Shown: positions 1-7,922 of the stretch, in pieces
Layout: each line of letters starts with the position of its first letter
Numbering within the stretch: position 1 is the stretch's first letter
Assembly (NCBI RefSeq): GCF_002283555.1
Contig: NZ_MVOI01000003.1
Location: 856,798-920,797 of the forward strand
Origin: Rubrivirga sp. SAORIC476
GTDB lineage: Bacteria > Bacteroidota > Rhodothermia > Rhodothermales > Rubricoccaceae
Length of the DNA: 64,000 nt
Direction: 5' to 3'
Program-made: the position numbers and the translations under genes
Notes under the pieces: generated by a model
What the model was told of the DNA's origin: nothing
Seen by the model: the letters and a program-made list of their open reading frames with translations, nothing else
Database searches by the model: none

Positions 1-8
1 GTAACAGT

Positions 9-926
9 ATGCAACTATTTTTTCATGATGTTGGACTGAAAGGTGCAGAGCGAGACTTCCCAAAGACTGTCTTCGGAGACGTGGCGGTAGAGCTAGTAGA
101 GCGCTCTGCCCCATCTCACTTGAGGGCAGAGATGGTAGACACTCTCCTGTCCTTGTTTCCCTCAGGGACGTTCAACTGCTGGGGAGTGCCAGCCGGAGCG
201 AAGAGCGCAATCGAGCACCTCCAAGTCGGAGACGTTATGGTGCTGATTCGCACGACTGGCGGCGACGGCGATATGCCAGCAATGTGTCCGGTCCAAGCGT
301 TCTGGAAGGAACCGATGCCCAGCTTATCTACTGCACTTTGGGGTAGCGACCGCTTCCCATACGTGTTCTTCTGCAAGACAGAACCGATCGAGTTGACTTG
401 GACGCAGTTCAAGAAAGACGTGGACTACGCTCCCAACTTTCGGCCGAGCGGGAACGTCTACCGGGTCCGGCAGGACCGTCTCCGCAAACACGGTGGTGCG
501 GAATCCTACGTCGAGAGACTTGCTGGCAACACGCTCAAATACCCAACTGGAGCGGCCTCAGGTTCAGTCGCAGAGGTCACACCCAACATAGAGTTCGAAG
601 AGGGGCAGCGGCTCGTGCGCGAGAGGAGCTACTTCAAGCGGAACCCTCAACTTGTCCAAGCCGCCAAGGAGCGTTACAAGTACGTATGCCAAGCCTGCAA
701 TTTCCGGTTCCGTGATAAGTATGGCGAGCTAGGAGGCAACTACATCGAGTGTCACCATTTGAATCCTCTCTCTGAGCGGGAGGATGAGGGCAAGTCTTCC
801 AGTACCTCGCTGGACGAAGTGACTGTGCTCTGCTCCAATTGTCACAGGATGGTTCACCGTACTCGCCCAGCTATGCCGCTTGAACGACTCAGAGAGATTA
901 TTGCCGGAGTCGGTGCCAGCGGCTAG
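9..926 (+). CDS. HNH endonuclease with EVE/PUA-like N-terminal half (integron cassette gene)
   Basis: A 305-residue protein. The C-terminal ~90 residues form an HNH nuclease module: a first Cys pair (CQAC near residue 227), a histidine pair (ECHHLNPL near 250) and a second Cys pair followed by histidines (CSNCHRMVH near 280), the beta-beta-alpha-metal arrangement. The N-terminal ~170 residues have a PUA/EVE-like look (a VGDVMVLIRTT strand, then FPYVFFCKTEP), which in other proteins reads modified bases; that part is inference. HNH nucleases with such readers occur in modification-dependent restriction. Base composition is clearly lower in GC than the flanking chromosome. The TAG stop overlaps the left end of an attC-like element, as expected of a gene cassette. 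The start is the first ATG in the window, so a longer gene is possible only if an upstream start lies in the first 8 bases. Confidence 0.8.
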   Translation: MQLFFHDVGLKGAERDFPKTVFGDVAVELVERSAPSHLRAEMVDTLLSLFPSGTFNCWGVPAGAKSAIEHLQVGDVMVLIRTTGGDGDMPAMCPVQAFWKEPMPSLSTALWGSDRFPYVFFCKTEPIELTWTQFKKDVDYAPNFRPSGNVYRVRQDRLRKHGGAESYVERLAGNTLKYPTGAASGSVAEVTPNIEFEEGQRLVRERSYFKRNPQLVQAAKERYKYVCQACNFRFRDKYGELGGNYIECHHLNPLSEREDEGKSSSTSLDEVTVLCSNCHRMVHRTRPAMPLERLREIIAGVGASG

Positions 927-1053
927 CTAACCCGCGGCTGCAGGCCGACCCAGGGCTCCAGTGTCCTCGGCTCGTTCTAGCGCCAGCGCTACCTTCGCTT
1001 CGTTCGACGCTTGCGGTCGTTGCCCTGGGCGGCTGAGCCGCCATCTGTTATAT
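925..1053 (+). mobile_element. attC-like integron recombination site 1
   Basis: An imperfect inverted repeat of 129 bp. The left end (AGCTAAC at 925-931, then GCGGCTGCAGGCCGACCC) pairs with the right end (GCCCTGGGCGGCTGAGCCGCC, then GTTATAT at 1047-1053), with a variable centre. The outer boxes fit the RYYYAAC/GTTRRRY scheme with one or two mismatches. The inner CTGCAGRCCGAC and GGCTGAGCCGC segments resemble those of many environmental attC sites. It begins at the stop codon of the HNH gene and ends 12 bases before the next ATG. Confidence 0.72.
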
Positions 1054-1065
1054 GGATCCCCACCG

Positions 1066-1620
1066 ATGAGCCAAGCCCGAAGAGAGGACGCGCAGAGGCT
1101 CTTCCGGCGCCTGGTGATCTCTGACGAGGATCTGTACGAAGCTCTGAGTTTCGCTGACCTGCTATTGTCGAGGCAGCTGTGCGATCCGCTGGTTGACTGG
1201 AACGACGATGGTTTCCTCAATGGGGAAGACCATATCATCCTCCGTGGTCTGTCTCAAAGCGCTATCGTCGCATACTCTCGCCCCTTCCTGAGCAGCAAGG
1301 GGGCCAAGGCCGCCAAGCCAGTCCTCCCCGAGAGGATCTGGAAACCGCTCTATGACTCCGACGACCTGGCTCTCCATTACGAGTTGCTGGCACGTAGGAA
1401 GCGAGCCGTCGCGCACTCAGATGCGGACGTCTGGGAAGCTGAGGTTGACATTTTCGCGGGGCGCGCAACCGTAGTCACGGGTCCTCCGATTCGGGATTTC
1501 GATGAGCAAGAACTCAGGAGGCTCATTTCGATGATTGGGAAGCTGATTGAGGAACTTGCAGATCGGATCGAAGCGCACCGCCAGCTTTTCGTCCCCACAC
1601 CGCCAGTCAGATCCACATAG
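1066..1620 (+). CDS. hypothetical cassette protein, HEPN-like
   Basis: A 184-residue soluble protein with no signal peptide, not assigned to a named family. I chose ATG 1066, just after the attC right box; an upstream frame from 961 would read through the attC and is unlikely. It is mostly helical. The segment HYELLARRKRAVAHSD, around residues 105-120, has the R-x(4-6)-H spacing of HEPN domains (RKRAVAH), and the shape 'L..RR.k.vAHsD' is common in small HEPN-like proteins. RNase activity is therefore possible but unproven. It is the second gene of the cassette-like array, in the same orientation as its neighbours, and its TAG stop overlaps the next attC-like element. Confidence 0.65.
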   Translation: MSQARREDAQRLFRRLVISDEDLYEALSFADLLLSRQLCDPLVDWNDDGFLNGEDHIILRGLSQSAIVAYSRPFLSSKGAKAAKPVLPERIWKPLYDSDDLALHYELLARRKRAVAHSDADVWEAEVDIFAGRATVVTGPPIRDFDEQELRRLISMIGKLIEELADRIEAHRQLFVPTPPVRST

Positions 1621-1743
1621 CCCGCGACTGCAGACCGACGCGGGGCTCCAGCGTTCTCGATTCGTGCGGGCGTCGGCGTCTACATTGCCTTGTATGAACC
1701 TCACGGCGTCAGCCCCGCGCGGCTGAGCCGCAAACTGTTCGCT
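1615..1743 (+). mobile_element. attC-like site 2, degenerate
   Basis: A paralogue of the 925-1053 element. It has the same CCCGCGRCTGCAGRCCGAC left arm and the same GCGGCTGAGCCGC right arm, and the distance from CCCGCG to the final CTGTT is 119 bp in both. The outer boxes have decayed (TAGC instead of TAAC on the left, GTTCGCT instead of GTTATAT on the right), so it may no longer recombine. The start proposed for the next gene at 1690 falls inside it, which argues for a later start. Confidence 0.6.
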
Positions 1744-2247
1744 GGCTTCCGCTCCCTCTTCCTAGCCGTGCAAGAGACGGTCTCCTTCCGCGACTCGCGC
1801 GCGAGCATCGTTGCCCTGGTGCTACTGAGTGCAATCGGGCTCGGGCTCGGGCTCGCGATGGTGTTGAGCCCGTCGGCGTTCGTGAGCGAGCCTTCGGGCG
1901 TCGGCCGTGGCATCCATACCCGGGAGGTGGCGTTCGTACTCGGGTTCATGGTACTCGGCCTCACGGCTTACATGGTCCGGCTCTCATACCGGAGAGTGCG
2001 GACCCAACCTCCAGCGATCGAGCTATCGCCTGGGGGTCTCGCCGTATCGCCAAGCCGTGATCCGATCGATCTCATACCCTGGCAGGACATTGACACCGTG
2101 GAGGTGGAGTGGGACGAGCGCGTCCAGTACCTGGTCGTTCGCACAGCGACGGATCGTGTCCGAGTGCCGCATACGCAGGTGAGCGCGAATCTCGAACGAG
2201 TGTGCCGAGCGATCAATGACTACAGGGCCCACCTCGCTGCCATATAG
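1690..2247 (+). CDS. two-helix membrane protein with bacterial PH-like C-terminal domain
   Basis: Up to 185 residues. Two hydrophobic segments (about residues 39-62 and 76-97) are followed by a ~80-residue soluble domain. That domain contains SRDPIDLIPWQDIDTVEVEW, a pattern typical of bacterial PH-like domains in small membrane proteins of unknown function. The frame is open from TTG 1690, which lies inside an attC-like repeat, so a start after that repeat is more natural; GTG 1768 (residue 27 of the long frame) is one candidate. No attC was found downstream, so this is either the last cassette or the first chromosomal gene. No function can be assigned. Confidence 0.6.
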   Translation: MYEPHGVSPARLSRKLFAGFRSLFLAVQETVSFRDSRASIVALVLLSAIGLGLGLAMVLSPSAFVSEPSGVGRGIHTREVAFVLGFMVLGLTAYMVRLSYRRVRTQPPAIELSPGGLAVSPSRDPIDLIPWQDIDTVEVEWDERVQYLVVRTATDRVRVPHTQVSANLERVCRAINDYRAHLAAI

Positions 2248-2547
2248 GAGCCGGGACGATGGGTGACACGGTCGGCGCGTCCGCCCAGGTGTCGAGGAGA
2301 CGCGCGGTTCTCCCCGCCTCGGCCCCGAGGCAGGCAGCGTCAGGGGCCGTGGGCGGTGCGTGCCCTGTCCGACTGACCGGCCCGGCGTCCTGAGCGCGGC
2401 GAAGCCGTACCCTGTCGGGCCTCCATTCCTCCCGATGCCGCTCCCAATCCGCCTTCTGTCCGTCCCCGCCGGGACTGCTATCACGGCGCCCGGCGTCGGG
2501 CTCCCGTCATACGGGGTCCCGGAGCCAGCTCGCAGGCTGGTCGAGGC
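2248..2547. other. 300-bp intergenic region, nothing recognised
   Basis: GC-rich spacer between the cassette-like genes and the flavoprotein gene. I see no convincing coding frame, no terminator with a T-tract and no clear -35/-10 pair. There is a short CCTCGG/CCGAGG inverted repeat near 2318-2332. Confidence 0.5.
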
Positions 2548-3777
2548 GTGAGCGTGTCTGAGCCAACCGGTCGAGGGGGACGCGCGGAGACCGTCCGGGC
2601 GCTCGTCATCGGGGCGGGGCCTGCGGGGCTGATGGCGGCCGAGGTGCTGTCGGGGGCAGGCGTGTCGGTCGTCGTGGCGGACCAGATGCCGACGCCCGCT
2701 CGCAAATTCCTGATGGCGGGCAAGTCGGGCCTGAACCTGACGAAGGTGGACGACGGCTTCGAGGGGGCGTACGGGGAGGTGTCGTCGGCCTTCGCGCGGG
2801 CGGTCGCGGCGTTCGGTCCGCAGGAGGTGATGCGGTGGGCCGAGGGGCTGGGCCAGGAGGTGTTCGTCGGCTCGACGGGTCGGGTGTTCCCGGTCGCGAT
2901 GAAGGCGTCGCCGCTGCTGCGCGCGTGGCTGGGGCGGCTGGACGGGCGCGGGGTGGCGTTGCGGACGCGGTGGCGGTGGGCGGGCTGGCGCGACGGGCGG
3001 GCGGTGTTCGACACGCCCGAGGGTCCGCAGGAGGTCGACGCGGAGATCACCGTGCTGGCGATGGGCGGGGCGAGCTGGCGTCGGCTGGGGAGTGACGGCG
3101 CGTGGGCGGCGCAGATGCCGGGGTCGGTGGCGCCGTTCCGGGCGGCCAACGTCGGGCTGCGGGTGGACTGGTCGGCGCACATGGCGCGGTGGCACGGCGA
3201 GCCGCTCAAGGGGGTCGCGTTCCACGCGGGCGACGTGACGAGCCGGGGCGAGGCGGTGGTCACGACCCGCGGGCTGGAAGGCGGGGGCGTCTACAGCGTC
3301 AGCGCGGCCGTCCGCGACGGGGCGGCGCTGACGGTGGACCTGCTCCCGGACCTGTCGCACGCCGTCGTCGCCGAGCGGCTGGCGCAGCAGAGTGCGAAGG
3401 CGAGCCTCGCGACCCGTCTGCGGAAGGCGCTCCGCCTCGACGGCGCGCGGGCGGCGTTGTTTCACGAGTTCGGCCGTCCGTTAGGCGCGGACCTGGCGCG
3501 CACGATCAAGGCGCTCCCGGTGCGCCACGCGGGCGTGCTGCCGATGGACGAGGCGATCTCGACGGCGGGCGGCCTCCGGTTCGACGCGCTGGACGGGTTC
3601 CGGCTGGCGGGGCACGCCGGGGTCTACGCCGCGGGCGAGATGCTCGACTGGGAGGCGCCGACGGGCGGCTGGCTCATCACCGGCTGCCTCGCGACCGGGC
3701 GGGCGGCGGCGCGGCAGGCGCTGTCGGAGGCCTCCCCTCCCCGCCTCGGGGCCGAGGCGGGCGGGGTCAGCCCTTGA
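2548..3777 (+). CDS. FAD/NAD(P)-binding oxidoreductase, TIGR03862/HI0933-like flavoprotein
   Basis: A 409-residue flavoprotein. A dinucleotide-binding fold opens the protein (VIGAGPAGLMAAEVL at residues ~20-34), followed by the family marker FLMAGKSGLNLTK (~55-67). A middle alpha/beta insert and a C-terminal FAD-contact segment (TAGGLRFDAL ... AGEMLDWEAPTGGWLI) complete the HI0933/BaiN-like architecture. The physiological substrate of this subfamily is not established. It is cytosolic, with no signal peptide. The start is GTG 2548; GTG 2554 is an alternative. The gene is convergent with the maltose permease gene and their 3' ends overlap by 11 bp (3767-3777). Confidence 0.85.
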   Translation: MSVSEPTGRGGRAETVRALVIGAGPAGLMAAEVLSGAGVSVVVADQMPTPARKFLMAGKSGLNLTKVDDGFEGAYGEVSSAFARAVAAFGPQEVMRWAEGLGQEVFVGSTGRVFPVAMKASPLLRAWLGRLDGRGVALRTRWRWAGWRDGRAVFDTPEGPQEVDAEITVLAMGGASWRRLGSDGAWAAQMPGSVAPFRAANVGLRVDWSAHMARWHGEPLKGVAFHAGDVTSRGEAVVTTRGLEGGGVYSVSAAVRDGAALTVDLLPDLSHAVVAERLAQQSAKASLATRLRKALRLDGARAALFHEFGRPLGADLARTIKALPVRHAGVLPMDEAISTAGGLRFDALDGFRLAGHAGVYAAGEMLDWEAPTGGWLITGCLATGRAAARQALSEASPPRLGAEAGGVSP

Positions 3778-4591
3778 CGGCGCCGAGGGTGAGGCCGGAG
3801 ATGAGGTACCGGCTCAGGACCAGGAAGAGCGCGATCACGGGAATCGAGACGAGCAGGCTGCCCGCGGCGTAGAGGCCCCACTGGGTCGACATGGAGGCCT
3901 GGAAGCCTTTCAGCCCGACCGGCAGCGTGAACAGCTCGGTGTCCTGCAGGACCACCGCCGCGACGACGTACTCGTTCCAGGCACTCATGAACGAGAACAG
4001 GGCCGTGATGACGAGCGCGGGCGCGGCCAGCGGCAGGATCACCTTGTAGAAGGCCTGCCACGGGGTCGCGCCGTCGATGCGCGCGGCCTCCTCCAGGCTC
4101 GCCGGGATGGTGTCGTAGTAGCCCTTCATCTGCCAGACGCAGAAGGGCAGCGCCGTCGCCGAGTAGATGATGACGATGCCGATGTAGGAGTTGATCAGGC
4201 CCAGGTTGATCAGCACGATGTAGAGCGGCAGCAGCAGCATCGTGGCGGGGAACATCTGGGTGACCAGGATGCCGCTCAGCGCAGCCTTTCGCCCTTTGAA
4301 GCGGTGCCGCGACAGCGCGTAGCCCGCCGTGCTCGCCAGCGCGACGCCGGTGATGGTGACGACGAGGGCGACGAGCAGGCTGTTGCCGAGCCACCGCAGG
4401 AACGGCGTCTCGGTGAGGAGCATGCGGTAGTTGTCGAGCGTCGCGCCGTCGGGGATGAGCGCCAGCGAGCGCGACAGCAGCTGGTCGCCCGGTCGCAGCG
4501 AGATCGTCAGGATGCGCGAGATCGGGTAGACCGCGATGAAGACGAACAGCGCGAGCACGCCGTACGCGCCGAGGCGGGAGAGGAGCTTCAT
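3767..4591 (-). CDS. malG: carbohydrate ABC transporter permease, MalG-type
   Basis: A 274-residue inner-membrane permease with six predicted hydrophobic segments. The EAA loop that contacts the ATPase is clear (EEAARIDGATPWQAFYKVILP, near residues 170-190). The C-terminus (GLTLGAVKG) is the characteristic MalG ending. ATG 4591 starts the protein at MKLLSRLG, right before the first membrane helix. It lies 19 bp after the debranching-enzyme gene and is the last gene of a minus-strand run with MalE- and MalF-like genes, so it should form the maltodextrin importer with them. No MalK ATPase gene is present here. Confidence 0.88.
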   Translation of the reverse strand: MKLLSRLGAYGVLALFVFIAVYPISRILTISLRPGDQLLSRSLALIPDGATLDNYRMLLTETPFLRWLGNSLLVALVVTITGVALASTAGYALSRHRFKGRKAALSGILVTQMFPATMLLLPLYIVLINLGLINSYIGIVIIYSATALPFCVWQMKGYYDTIPASLEEAARIDGATPWQAFYKVILPLAAPALVITALFSFMSAWNEYVVAAVVLQDTELFTLPVGLKGFQASMSTQWGLYAAGSLLVSIPVIALFLVLSRYLISGLTLGAVKG

Positions 4592-4610
4592 GGCGGTCAG
4601 CGGGCGGCAG

Positions 4611-7600
4611 TCATCGCGTCGTCCCCACGATGACGTCGTAGACGTTGGGCGAGCGCCGGTCGACGCGCCCGCCGCCGACCTCCTCGGTGGCGTCGCGCTC
4701 GACGCGCCGGAACGTGCCGACGCCGCCGTCGGGCGCGAGGGCACCGACGAGCATGGTCACGCGGGAGCGCCCGAGCGACGGCACGATGAAGGTGGGCAGG
4801 GCGAACTGGAGCGAGCCCGTCGAGGGGTCGAACACGGTCTGCCCGGACAGCCGGCCGATCTCGCGGCCGGACGCGTCCTCGACCACGAGCCCGTCGCCGA
4901 CGAACACGACGACCTCGTAGCCGCCGTCGTCGGGGAAGTCGTAGTCCGCCCCGCGGCCGACGGTTTGGGCGCCGCCGTCCTCGGAGTCGATGGCGAACGC
5001 GACGATGGTCTGCCCGCCGGGCCCGAGGTCGGCGAACTCGGCGCGGACGTAGGTCGTGGAGTCGTCGTAGGCGATCTCCAGGTAGGTGCCATCGAGCGCG
5101 CCCGGCGTGACGCCCTGCGGGTAGGTGAACGTGGTGGTCCCGCCGCGGTCGTCGCCCTGGGGGTCGGTCTGGGTGAGGCTGACCGAGGCCGACGGGTTGT
5201 CGCGCAGGATCTGGGCGTCGCCGAGGGAGCGCTGGTTGGCGACGGCGCGCATGACGGGGTACTCGTCGCGGAGAACCGGCTCGGCGAAGGCGAACCCGTC
5301 CCAGGCGTTGCCCGGCGGGGCGGACGGCGCCGACACGACCTCCTCGCCATCGACGGTCGCGCCGCTGCCGGACACTTCCACCTCGAACGCGTCGCGGGCG
5401 ACCACGGCGGTGTCGCCGCGGGCTTCGGCGAGCGCGACCGCCACGCGGCGTCCGCCGCCGTCGAGGACGAGCGTGGCGCCCTCGGGGAGCGCGCCGCCCG
5501 GCTCGACGGCCGCCTGCACGCCGTCGGCGTCCTGGGTCAGGCGCAGGCCGACCGTCCCGCCGCCGAGGCGGAAGCGGACGGCGGTCTCGCCCCAGGTCTC
5601 CGGCAGGCGCGGCGCGATCACGAGCGTGTCGGCGCTCGGGTAGGAGACGCCGACGAGGCCCTCCAGGGTCGCCTCCAGGAAGGTGGCGAGGCTCCACGGC
5701 TGCACGGGCGCCCCGCCGACCTCGGGCGCGGCCTCGGCCGAGCGGGGGTGCCCGGCGACGAGTTCAGGGATCGCGCCGACCGTGCCGGCGTCGAGCAGCA
5801 GCTCGGCCTGCGACCGGATCAGCTGCGCGGCGAACGTGGCGCCGCCCGTCTCCGCCATCATCGTCGCGACCGGCCCGGCGAGCCACGTCCACACGGCGCC
5901 GTTGGTGCGGGCGGACGAGGGCGTGTAGAGGCCCGGCGCCTCCAGGTACGGGTGGAACAGGGAGTCGGTCTGCGCCAGCGACGCGACGCCGTAGGGGAAC
6001 ACGAGGCGCTCGGCCAGGGCGCGGGCCAGCGCCGCGCGGTCGGGCACGCCGTCGAGTTGGGCGAGCGCCAGCAGCCCGTCCGGGCGAATGTCGCTGGCCG
6101 GGCCCGAGGCGTCGACGCGGTCGGCGAAGACGCCGTCGCGGACGAACCGGGCCGGGATGTCGCGCAGGAGGACGGCCGCTGTGTCGGCGTACCATGTGGC
6201 CGAGGAGCGCTGCGAGACGCCCATGATGCGCGCGAACTGGGTGGCAGTGCCGAGGGCGCGGTAGAGCGCCCCCTGGCCCTCGGCGATGGCGCCGCGGCGC
6301 CGGAGCGCGCCCGCCTCGGGGTCGCCTTCGAGCCACGTGCCGCGTCGGTCGCGGGCGAGCAGGAAGCCCGAGGTGGAGTCGGTGGCGTTGCCGTTGCGCG
6401 AGTCGGGCTCGTAGATGCCGCGCAGGGCGAAGACGGTCTTGAACCAGAAGTCCGGCCCGCCGGTCACGAGGCCGCGGTCGCCCGTCGTGCGGACGTAGTC
6501 GCCCGCGGCGGCGAGGAAGAGGGGCGTGCCGTCGGCCGTGGCGAACACGTCGTCCTGGTCGGGCCCGAGGCGGACGAGGTCGGGGGCGCGGCCGAGCAGG
6601 TCCTGGCGGCGGTCGAAGCGCTGCGCCTGGCCCATCGTGGTGAGCAGCGCGCGGGCGGTCTCCCAGCGGCCGGTGTCGAGGAAGGCGCCGAGCGTCCACG
6701 CGGCGGAGGGGAACGAGGCGGGCTCGGCGCCGGGCAGGCCGGGCAGGATGGACACGCGCGACGAGTCGCGGACGGTCAGCGCGTCGAGGGTGAGCACGGC
6801 CCAACGGACCGCCATGTCGGTGGTCTCGTCCTGGGTGTCGAACCCGATGTCGTCCACGATGGCGGCGAGGCGTTCGCTGCGGGCCTCGCGGCGGGCGGTG
6901 CCGTTGGCGAGGGCGGCCCGCGCGGCTGCCACGGCGGCCTCGGCCGTGGCGCCGGTGCCGACGGCCAGCGCGCCGGGCGTCTGGAGCGTCACCTCGCCCA
7001 GCCGGAACGCCTGCTTGCGCCCGCCTTCAGGCGCGTCGGCGGCGGCGCTCGTGGAGCGGACGCTCCCGCCGTCGGTGGCCACGGCCGTCCAGAGCGGGCC
7101 GGCCGGGACGACGGTGCTGTCGGTGGGGAGGTCCGCGGCGGCGGCGAACACGAGCGTGCCGCCCACGTCGCGGATGCGGTAGTCGCCCGCCGCGCCGCGC
7201 TCGCTGCGGACCGGCCGGAAGCCGACCACGCCGACCGAGTCGGCGACTTCAATTAGGAGGGCGGCCTGGCCGTCGCCGGTGCCGTCGAGGAGTGTCACGC
7301 GCTCGCTGAGGCGGGCCGGGCGGTCGCCCTGGAGTTGCGCGATCACGCGCCCTATGAAGCCCGTCGTGTCGCGCTCCAGGTACGACCGGATGGCGACATC
7401 GGGCCGGGCGATGCCCTTGATGCGGTCGGCGGGGCCAAGGGCGACCGAGTCGGCGTCGGACCACCAGCGCCAGCTGTGGAGGGGGGTCCGCCCGCCCGCG
7501 GTGAGGCCCATCGCCGGGTCGCGGCCGGGCGCGGCGAGGGCGTCGTACCAGACGGCCCCCGCGGCGTCGGTCTGGAACGTGGAGCGGACGGCGCCCAGGG

Positions 7601-7793
7601 AGTCGTCGGGCTGGGCCTCGGCCTCGACGGCGAGGGCGACCATCGACTCGGGGCCCTCGCCCGCCAGGATGCTCTCGCCCGCCTCGGGCCCGCACGCGCT
7701 GAGGAGGATCGCGAGCATGGCCACCAGCGCGCCGAGGCGGAGCGGGCTGTCGGATCGACAGGCGAGGAAGGAGACGTAGCCGGGACGAGGCAC
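4611..7793 (-). CDS. amylo-alpha-1,6-glucosidase-like lipoprotein (GH133/GDE_C fold) with glucodextranase-type C-terminal module
   Basis: About 1060 residues. A hydrophobic start with lipobox LLSAC (Cys near residue 34) predicts a lipoprotein. The central part matches the (alpha/alpha)6 barrel of glycogen-debranching enzymes: TWLEGDPEAG ... GAIAEGQGALYRAL, DIRPDGLLALAQL, TNGAVWTWLAGP and PVQPWSLATFLEA occur in family order. The last ~230 residues (from about FAFAEPVLRDEYP) look like the C-terminal binding module of glucodextranase. Expected role: removing alpha-1,6 branches or releasing glucose from branched maltodextrins outside the cytoplasm. It separates malF from malG. The start is uncertain: GTG 7793 gives a long n-region, while ATG 7718 leaves too short a signal peptide. 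Confidence 0.8.
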   Translation of the reverse strand: MPRPGYVSFLACRSDSPLRLGALVAMLAILLSACGPEAGESILAGEGPESMVALAVEAEAQPDDSLGAVRSTFQTDAAGAVWYDALAAPGRDPAMGLTAGGRTPLHSWRWWSDADSVALGPADRIKGIARPDVAIRSYLERDTTGFIGRVIAQLQGDRPARLSERVTLLDGTGDGQAALLIEVADSVGVVGFRPVRSERGAAGDYRIRDVGGTLVFAAAADLPTDSTVVPAGPLWTAVATDGGSVRSTSAAADAPEGGRKQAFRLGEVTLQTPGALAVGTGATAEAAVAAARAALANGTARREARSERLAAIVDDIGFDTQDETTDMAVRWAVLTLDALTVRDSSRVSILPGLPGAEPASFPSAAWTLGAFLDTGRWETARALLTTMGQAQRFDRRQDLLGRAPDLVRLGPDQDDVFATADGTPLFLAAAGDYVRTTGDRGLVTGGPDFWFKTVFALRGIYEPDSRNGNATDSTSGFLLARDRRGTWLEGDPEAGALRRRGAIAEGQGALYRALGTATQFARIMGVSQRSSATWYADTAAVLLRDIPARFVRDGVFADRVDASGPASDIRPDGLLALAQLDGVPDRAALARALAERLVFPYGVASLAQTDSLFHPYLEAPGLYTPSSARTNGAVWTWLAGPVATMMAETGGATFAAQLIRSQAELLLDAGTVGAIPELVAGHPRSAEAAPEVGGAPVQPWSLATFLEATLEGLVGVSYPSADTLVIAPRLPETWGETAVRFRLGGGTVGLRLTQDADGVQAAVEPGGALPEGATLVLDGGGRRVAVALAEARGDTAVVARDAFEVEVSGSGATVDGEEVVSAPSAPPGNAWDGFAFAEPVLRDEYPVMRAVANQRSLGDAQILRDNPSASVSLTQTDPQGDDRGGTTTFTYPQGVTPGALDGTYLEIAYDDSTTYVRAEFADLGPGGQTIVAFAIDSEDGGAQTVGRGADYDFPDDGGYEVVVFVGDGLVVEDASGREIGRLSGQTVFDPSTGSLQFALPTFIVPSLGRSRVTMLVGALAPDGGVGTFRRVERDATEEVGGGRVDRRSPNVYDVIVGTTR

Positions 7794-7810
7794 AGAACGG
7801 GCGCGTATGG

Positions 7811-7830
7811 ATTCCCGCGTTCGCGGGAAT
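7811..7830. repeat. perfect 20-bp dispersed palindrome
   Basis: ATTCCCGCGTTCGCGGGAAT, 9-bp arms around TT, followed by GACGGG. It sits in the 129-bp gap between malF and the debranching-enzyme gene. It belongs to the REP-like family whose translation yields the well-known spurious 'VIPANAGIH' peptides in many genomes. As RNA it would form a stable hairpin between the two cistrons. Confidence 0.75.
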
Positions 7831-7922
7831 GACGGGTGGTCGGAGGGTCGGCTCGGGAGACCGCAGACGCGGTAGAGACTCCCGGCCTCGGTGCCGTCGC
7901 GGACAGACCGAGGCGGGCGGGG

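Noticed and set aside
961-1065. N-terminal extension of the HEPN-like protein from GTG 961
   Set aside because: It would translate the attC-like element; ATG 1066 lies just after the element, as in cassette genes.
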